From NCBI RefSeq assembly GCF_002286785.1, contig NZ_MUJY01000182.1, positions 1 to 64,000 of the forward strand: DNA of 64,000 bases, read 5' to 3'. This document shows, one piece after another, positions 62,490 through 64,000 of the stretch. The notes under the pieces were generated by a model. The model was not told the origin of the DNA. It searched no databases and worked only from the letters and a program-made list of their open reading frames with translations. Origin of the DNA: Pseudomonas sp. PIC25. GTDB taxonomy: Bacteria; Pseudomonadota; Gammaproteobacteria; Pseudomonadales; Pseudomonadaceae. The position numbers were made by a program, and so were the translations under genes. The first letter of the stretch is position 1; each line of letters starts with the position of its first letter.

Positions 62490-63266
62490 TCAGCGCGTGA
62501 TGCCGCGGGTCGAGGACTGGATGGAGTCGCGGAAGACGGCGACTTCCGGGAACTGCGCAGCCGCTTCGGCCAGCTCTTCCAGGGCCTGCTCCACCGTCAG
62601 CCCCTGACGGTAGACCACCTTGTAGGCACGACGCAGCGCCTGGATCGCTTCCGCGCTGAAACCGCGCCGGCGCATGCCTTCAAAGTTCATGCTGCGCGCT
62701 TCCGCCGGATTGCCGAAGACGGTGACATAGGCCGGCACGTCCTTGCCGATGGCCGTGCCCATGCCGGAAAAGCTGTGGGCGCCGATTCGGCAAAACTGAT
62801 GCACCAGGGTGAAGCCGGACAGAATCGCCCAATCGTCCATGTGAACATGGCCAGCCAGGGCGGTGTTGTTGACCAGGATGCAGTGATTGCCGATCACACT
62901 GTCGTGGCCGATATGCACATAGGCCATTAGCAGGTTGTGATCGCCAATGGTGGTTTCCGAACGGTCCTGCACGGTGCCGCGATGGATAGTCACACCCTCG
63001 CGGATCACATTATGATCACCGATCACCAGGCGGGTCGGCTCACCTTTGTATTTCAGATCGGGAGTGTCCTCGCCTACCGAGGAAAACTGGTAGATGCGAT
63101 TGTGCTTGCCGATCCGGGTCGGCCCCTTGATGACCACATGAGGGCCGACCACCGTACCCTCGCCGATTTCCACATCGGGCCCGACGATCGACCAGGGGCC
63201 GACCTGCACGTCGTCTGCCAGCCTGGCCGAGGGATCGATGATGGCGCGAGGGTCAATCAAACTCAT
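62490..63266 (-). CDS. lpxA: LpxA, UDP-GlcNAc acyltransferase
   Basis: 258 aa left-handed beta-helix of hexapeptide repeats, with catalytic His in [15 protein letters not shown] region. First committed step of lipid A. ATGA overlap with fabZ. Confidence 0.96.
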   Translation of the reverse strand: MSLIDPRAIIDPSARLADDVQVGPWSIVGPDVEIGEGTVVGPHVVIKGPTRIGKHNRIYQFSSVGEDTPDLKYKGEPTRLVIGDHNVIREGVTIHRGTVQDRSETTIGDHNLLMAYVHIGHDSVIGNHCILVNNTALAGHVHMDDWAILSGFTLVHQFCRIGAHSFSGMGTAIGKDVPAYVTVFGNPAEARSMNFEGMRRRGFSAEAIQALRRAYKVVYRQGLTVEQALEELAEAAAQFPEVAVFRDSIQSSTRGITR

Positions 63267-63703
63267 AGCTTGCGTTCCGCACAGATGATTTCAGCCGAGC
63301 AGACTTCCTTGCCGTCCACGCTCGCCTGGCAATCGAACTTCCAGATGCCGCGCTTCACGCTGAGGAAGCGGGCTTCGAGGATCAGTTGGTCGCCCGGCAT
63401 CACCGGCGAGCGGAAGCGCAGCTTGTCGGAACCGACGAAGTAATAGAGCGTACCGTCGGCCGGCTTCACATCGAGCATCTTGAAGCCGAGGATGCCGGCA
63501 GCCTGGGCCATGGCTTCGATGATCAGCACGCCCGGCATGATCGGATGTTGGGGAAAGTGCCCGTTGAAGAACGGCTCGTTGATGCTGACATTCTTGTAGG
63601 CGCGAATGCGCTTGCCTTCGATATCCAGCTCAGCCACCCGGTCAACCAGCAGGAAGGGGTAGCGATGCGGCAGGTATTCGCGAATCTCGTTGATGTCCAT
63701 CAT
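63263..63703 (-). CDS. fabZ: FabZ, beta-hydroxyacyl-ACP dehydratase
   Basis: 146 aa hot-dog fold with catalytic [12 protein letters not shown] (His49 region) and EAMAQ (Glu63). Fatty-acid elongation feeding lipid A. Confidence 0.96.
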   Translation of the reverse strand: MMDINEIREYLPHRYPFLLVDRVAELDIEGKRIRAYKNVSINEPFFNGHFPQHPIMPGVLIIEAMAQAAGILGFKMLDVKPADGTLYYFVGSDKLRFRSPVMPGDQLILEARFLSVKRGIWKFDCQASVDGKEVCSAEIICAERKL

Positions 63704-63853
63704 GTTCCGGGGAAGCCTGTTATAAAAAAGTGAAGCGCGCCATAGAGCGCAGTCATTCCGTTTTCAGATCAACCGTACGTGCCATGGCCGCGCGCAGCGC
63801 AAGTTCGTTCGAAAAATCACTAGCGACCGGGTACGGTCGATATGGAAAAGGAA

Positions 63854-64000
63854 TCAGGCATCAGATGATGTATCCCTGCCCGAGGTCACTGCAGCCAGTT
63901 GCTTTTCCAGCTGCTGCAGGCGGCGGGCCATGTCATCCAACTGACGAATCCGCGCCACGCTCTTCTTCCATTCGGCCGCCGGCTGCATGGCAGTCCCCGA
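63854..64000 (-). CDS. lpxD: LpxD C-terminus (partial)
   Basis: Only the last 48 residues are in the window ([19 protein letters not shown]...), ending at TGA 63854-63856. The helical tail [19 protein letters not shown] is the known LpxD C-terminal helix. The gene continues past the right edge. The 150 bp to fabZ hold no gene I can see. Confidence 0.88.
   Translation of the reverse strand, partial: SGTAMQPAAEWKKSVARIRQLDDMARRLQQLEKQLAAVTSGRDTSSDA

Overview
The window is a high-GC, gene-dense stretch of Pseudomonas chromosome. Gene order from recX to fabZ/lpxD (recX-recA-pncC-mutS-fdxA-rsmZ-rpoS-nlpD-pcm-surE-truD-ispF ... ispD-ftsB-eno-kdsA-pyrG-tilS-accA-dnaE-agcS-rnhB-lpxB-lpxA-fabZ-lpxD) is the order I know from P. 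aeruginosa PAO1. The accessory content differs from PAO1, which suggests a relative of the P. aeruginosa lineage and not that species. The species call is an inference.

Region 1 (about 0.4-24 kb) is a large PQQ-dependent alcohol oxidation locus of the ped/exa type. It holds two periplasmic quinoprotein alcohol dehydrogenases. One (388-2163, minus) has the extra metal-binding Asp of lanthanide enzymes (D323/D325) and is PedH-like. The other (7576-9447, plus) has Ser at that position (D350/S352) and is the calcium type, PedE/ExaA-like. Around them lie cytochrome c550 (pedF/exaB), a MxaJ-like binding protein, a fused SoxYZ-like carrier, a metallo-beta-lactamase-fold hydrolase, a previously uncalled 30-residue membrane peptide (5030-5122), a periplasmic pentapeptide-repeat protein, a membrane sensor kinase with its LuxR-type regulator (PedS2/PedR2-like) and a degenerate cupredoxin. 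A four-gene cluster follows (binding protein, beta-propeller, ABC ATPase, PedC permease), then a rhodanese-like CW-motif protein, an ErbR/AgmR-type regulator, the NahK/ErcS' hybrid kinase with its NO sensor NosP, and a porin. A recurring element close to CTACTACCTTGGTA lies upstream of nearly every transcription unit here and looks like a shared activator site.

Region 2 (24-31 kb) carries pqqF without pqqA-E, a short MgtE-type transporter, a YjdF-like membrane protein, and the ubiU-ubiV-ubiT operon for oxygen-independent ubiquinone synthesis behind a clear ANR/FNR box.

Region 3 (31-42.9 kb) is housekeeping and stress: recA-recX with a LexA box, pncC, mutS, fdxA, the small RNA RsmZ with a perfect GacA box, then rpoS-nlpD-popT-pcm-surE-truD-ispF as a chain with short gaps or overlaps.

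Region 4 (43-47.8 kb) holds glutathione-dependent formaldehyde detoxification (fghA, adhC, divergent LysR regulator), which fits an organism oxidising alcohols including methanol, and a two-gene translation-stress pair (HPF-like plus a bacterial release-factor homologue).

Region 5 (47.8-64 kb) is core metabolism and envelope synthesis on the minus strand from lpxD (partial, right edge) to ispD. Intergenic spaces carry two families of short palindromic repeats. I see no tRNA, rRNA, CRISPR, insertion sequence or prophage.
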